A DNA stretch of 64,000 bases from CAVTHW01 sp963734625 (GTDB lineage Bacteria > Acidobacteriota > Terriglobia > Bryobacterales > Bryobacteraceae): contig CAVTHW010000012.1 in the NCBI GenBank assembly GCA_963734625.1, forward strand, positions 62,001 through 126,000. Reading direction: 5' to 3'. A program made the translations under genes and the position numbers. This document shows positions 63,218-64,000 of the stretch, piece after piece. The notes under the pieces are model-generated. The model was not told the DNA's origin. It saw only the letters and a program-made list of their open reading frames with translations, and made no database searches. The stretch's first letter is position 1. Each line of letters opens with the position of its first letter.

Positions 63218-63700
63218 CTACTTCGTCATGGTGGGAGGGGTAGCCCCCAATACTTGGGAGCCCAGCGGATTGCACACCGGCCAGGGAGAGAAGCCGAGGG
63301 TATGCTTGCCGCGGTCCACCCAGAGGTTCTCCGTTTGGCCCTTGCCGAAATCGGCGACGACGATCACCCCCTGGTCACAGCCGCGCGTCTTGGTGATCTT
63401 CAGCGCCGAGAGGTCCGCGTGGGTGCCCTTCGGGCCCCAGTCCTCGAGAAACCGCTCCATCGGATAGCTCCCGCACGGTTGGGCTCCGGTGCAGTCCCAC
63501 AGGCTGTAAGCCGCCCGGTAGTCCTGCTTCCGCAGCAGGTCAAAGAACCGTTGGGCCTGCCGGACCTCGAAGTAGTTACGAAGCGCGAAGTAAATCCCGC
63601 CGCCGGCCACGATGACCACAAGCGCCGCAATCGCGAGACGCTTGATGAGCTTCCCGCGTTTCTCTTCCCCTGCGCCGTAAATCTCCAGGTACCCCGACAT
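63218..63700 (-). CDS. Single-pass membrane protein of unknown function
   Basis: The 160-residue protein has a short cytoplasmic start, one membrane helix at about residues 23-41 (LAIAALVVIVAGGGIYFAL) and an extracytoplasmic part with AYSLWDCTGAQPCG, cysteines that may form a disulfide, and a hydrophobic strand region (VIVVADFGKGQTENLWVDRG). The pattern recalls DUF4878-like domains in which a helix is followed by a small cystatin-like fold, but I cannot confirm the family. It is 5 bases after the OmpH-like gene. Confidence 0.6.
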   Translation of the reverse strand: MSGYLEIYGAGEEKRGKLIKRLAIAALVVIVAGGGIYFALRNYFEVRQAQRFFDLLRKQDYRAAYSLWDCTGAQPCGSYPMERFLEDWGPKGTHADLSALKITKTRGCDQGVIVVADFGKGQTENLWVDRGKHTLGFSPWPVCNPLGSQVLGATPPTMTK

Positions 63701-63705
63701 GGCCT

Positions 63706-64000
63706 CTACTTGACAGGATACGCCTTATCGTAAGCGGCTACGACGTCCTTGGTCAGGTCCAGCACCGGCTTGAAGTAGACCATGGCACCCGAGGCCAGGA
63801 TAGCGTCCAGGCCCTTTTCCTCAGCTAGCTTAACCGAGATCTGTTCTATCCGCGCGGTGCACCTGGTCACGATCTCGCTTTGATCGCGATTCACGTCGGC
63901 CTGCAGATCCTCCTGGATCCGCGTGAGTTCGCGCTGCTTGCGCGTAGACTGAGCGTTGAGGTCGTTCTGCGCTTGCGCGGTGAGCTTGTCGCCCAAGCTC
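63706..64000 (-). CDS. OmpH/Skp-family periplasmic chaperone (5' end outside the window)
   Basis: The visible 97 C-terminal residues are helical and rich in Gln, Arg and Glu (LNAQSTRKQRELTRIQEDL) followed by KLAEEKGLDAILASGAMVYF and a DLTKDVVAAYDKAYP ending. This is the C-terminal pattern of OmpH/Skp proteins, which hold outer-membrane proteins unfolded in the periplasm. The N-terminus with its signal peptide must lie beyond 64000; the Met at 63996 is internal. Confidence 0.8.
   Translation of the reverse strand, partial: SLGDKLTAQAQNDLNAQSTRKQRELTRIQEDLQADVNRDQSEIVTRCTARIEQISVKLAEEKGLDAILASGAMVYFKPVLDLTKDVVAAYDKAYPVK

Overview
The window looks like a high-GC Acidobacteriota chromosome, probably close to Candidatus Solibacter / Bryobacteraceae. 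This is an inference from gene families, not from a marker gene. The evidence is: proteins with carboxypeptidase-regulatory-like domains, an M56 peptidase paired with BlaI, an HTH plus TPR regulator whose N-terminus has the LDSWKEIAAYL type of motif, the C-terminal tail of a MacB/FtsX-type permease, and short dispersed palindromic repeats. I see no rRNA, tRNA or CRISPR array.

Layout. 1-2.9 kb (minus): a methyltransferase with a zinc ribbon, a HAD phosphatase, and a YceI-like / cytochrome b561-like pair. 2.9-3.9 kb: a decayed hypothetical gene and a dispersed repeat. 4-12.6 kb (plus): a secreted carboxypeptidase-regulatory-like protein, an AsmA-like protein, a coiled-coil protein, a soluble lytic transglycosylase and a type-B carboxylesterase. 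12.6-23.2 kb (minus): a surface-polysaccharide operon. It runs rfbF, rfbG, a 3,5-epimerase, a C-methyltransferase, a sugar reductase, a second C-methyltransferase-like protein, a CmcI-like methyltransferase, a flippase, a GT2 glycosyltransferase and two more methyltransferases. Many stop/start codons overlap, so it is probably one transcript making and exporting a CDP-activated, C-methylated deoxysugar. 23.4-28 kb: an HTH-TPR regulator, a GH9 glycosidase and a phosphoesterase. 28-39 kb: a MoxR ATPase / DUF58 / BatA / von Willebrand module, followed on the other strand by an M56-BlaI sensor pair and a GEK-rich membrane protein. 39-44.5 kb: two DinB proteins, an ABC exporter, an exported RraA-like protein and an internally deleted GH51 gene. 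44-50.6 kb (minus): a long same-strand run with queF, an archaeal-type ornithine cyclodeaminase candidate, a phosphofructokinase with PPi-type residues, a purple-acid-type phosphatase and a hemerythrin-like repair protein. 50.6-51.9 kb: an AT-richer island with a large inverted repeat and a DUF2975/XRE pair. 51.9-54.7 kb (minus): ECF sigma factor, polyferredoxin, TPR protein. 54.8-55.1 kb: remnants of higBA and DUF2958. 55.2-62.6 kb (minus): a diaminopimelate/lysine operon (M20 peptidase, asd, lysC, dapB, dapA, dapF, dapL) preceded by a promoter and a lysine riboswitch that I recognise by its conserved blocks. 62.8-64 kb: small secreted proteins and an OmpH/Skp-like protein cut by the window edge.

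Five genes (AsmA-like, BatA-like, VWA, purple-acid phosphatase, TPR) can be restored by changing one or two single bases. That many clean frameshifts suggests residual indel errors in the assembly, although recent decay cannot be excluded without reads. True decay is clear for the GH51 gene (loss of the catalytic domain) and for the higBA/DUF2958 remnants.
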